This document shows, piece by piece, positions 13,947 through 13,947 of a stretch of 13,947 nucleotides of DNA. The notes below the pieces were generated by a model. It was not told where the DNA came from and ran no database searches. It worked only from the letters and a program-made list of their open reading frames with translations. A program made the translations under genes and the position numbers. How positions within the stretch are numbered: position 1 is the first letter of the stretch; each line of letters opens with the position of its first letter. Source of the stretch: JAJNBK01 sp035642715 (GTDB lineage Archaea > Thermoproteota > Nitrososphaeria > Nitrososphaerales > Nitrososphaeraceae); NCBI GenBank assembly GCA_035642715.1, contig DASQRW010000246.1, positions 1 to 13,947 on the forward strand, in the 5' to 3' direction.

Positions 13947-13947
13947 A
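13807..13947 (-). repeat. Right arm of 141-bp perfect inverted terminal repeat
   Basis: Its reverse complement equals bases 1-141 exactly. It ends at the last base of the window, so the repeat probably continues outward. It codes for the shared upstream part of the two paralogous C-terminal fragments. Confidence 0.97.

Noticed and set aside
1..13947. Whole window as a linear extrachromosomal element with inverted terminal repeats
   Set aside because: The repeats are coding sequence of truncated genes and match an assembly k-mer length, and the cargo is core metabolism without replication or packaging genes.

Overview
The window looks like archaeal chromosome, most likely from an AT-rich ammonia-oxidising thaumarchaeon (Nitrososphaerales, perhaps Nitrosocosmicus-like). 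This is an inference from four things: an HMG-CoA synthase of the mevalonate route to archaeal lipids; a divergent pair of futalosine-pathway radical SAM enzymes (MqnC and MqnE) for menaquinone; TATA-like box A elements close to start codons with almost no Shine-Dalgarno sites; and short oligo-T terminator tracts. No rRNA, tRNA, CRISPR array or transposase was found.

Layout, left to right. The C-terminal end of an unrecognised gene (2-274, +) converges on an FkbM-family methyltransferase (453-1424, -). A membrane-anchored DUF192 protein follows (1737-2351, +). About 1.2 kb of AT-rich DNA with no convincing gene comes next, then a tentative small ORF (3546-3704, +) and a single-domain response regulator (3789-4163, +). 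After another gene-poor stretch come family X DNA polymerase/PHP exonuclease PolX (4740-6521, -) and, divergent from it, an ACT-containing threonine dehydratase (6879-8132, +). HMG-CoA synthase (8125-9522, -) converges on the dehydratase and overlaps it by 8 bp. MqnC (9710-10861, -) and MqnE (10946-12049, +) diverge from a short shared promoter region. The right end has a second FkbM methyltransferase (12336-13310, -) and a second copy of the unrecognised gene end (13674-13946, -).

The centre is housekeeping: DNA repair, isoleucine precursor supply, isoprenoid lipid synthesis and menaquinone synthesis. The edges are accessory and duplicated. The two FkbM genes share a 108-bp identical block in the catalytic region but have unrelated N-terminal regions. 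The two window ends are a perfect 141-bp inverted repeat inside paralogous genes whose C-terminal ends then diverge. The exact 141-bp length and its placement at the very ends suggest that the window is a whole assembled contig stopping at a repeat node. It may also mean that the genome carries inverted copies able to recombine.

I found no clearly new defence, mobile or biosynthetic system. The observations most worth following are the inverted paralog ends, the mosaic FkbM pair, and a perfect 13-bp hairpin lying across the convergent stop codons of the threonine dehydratase and HMG-CoA synthase genes.
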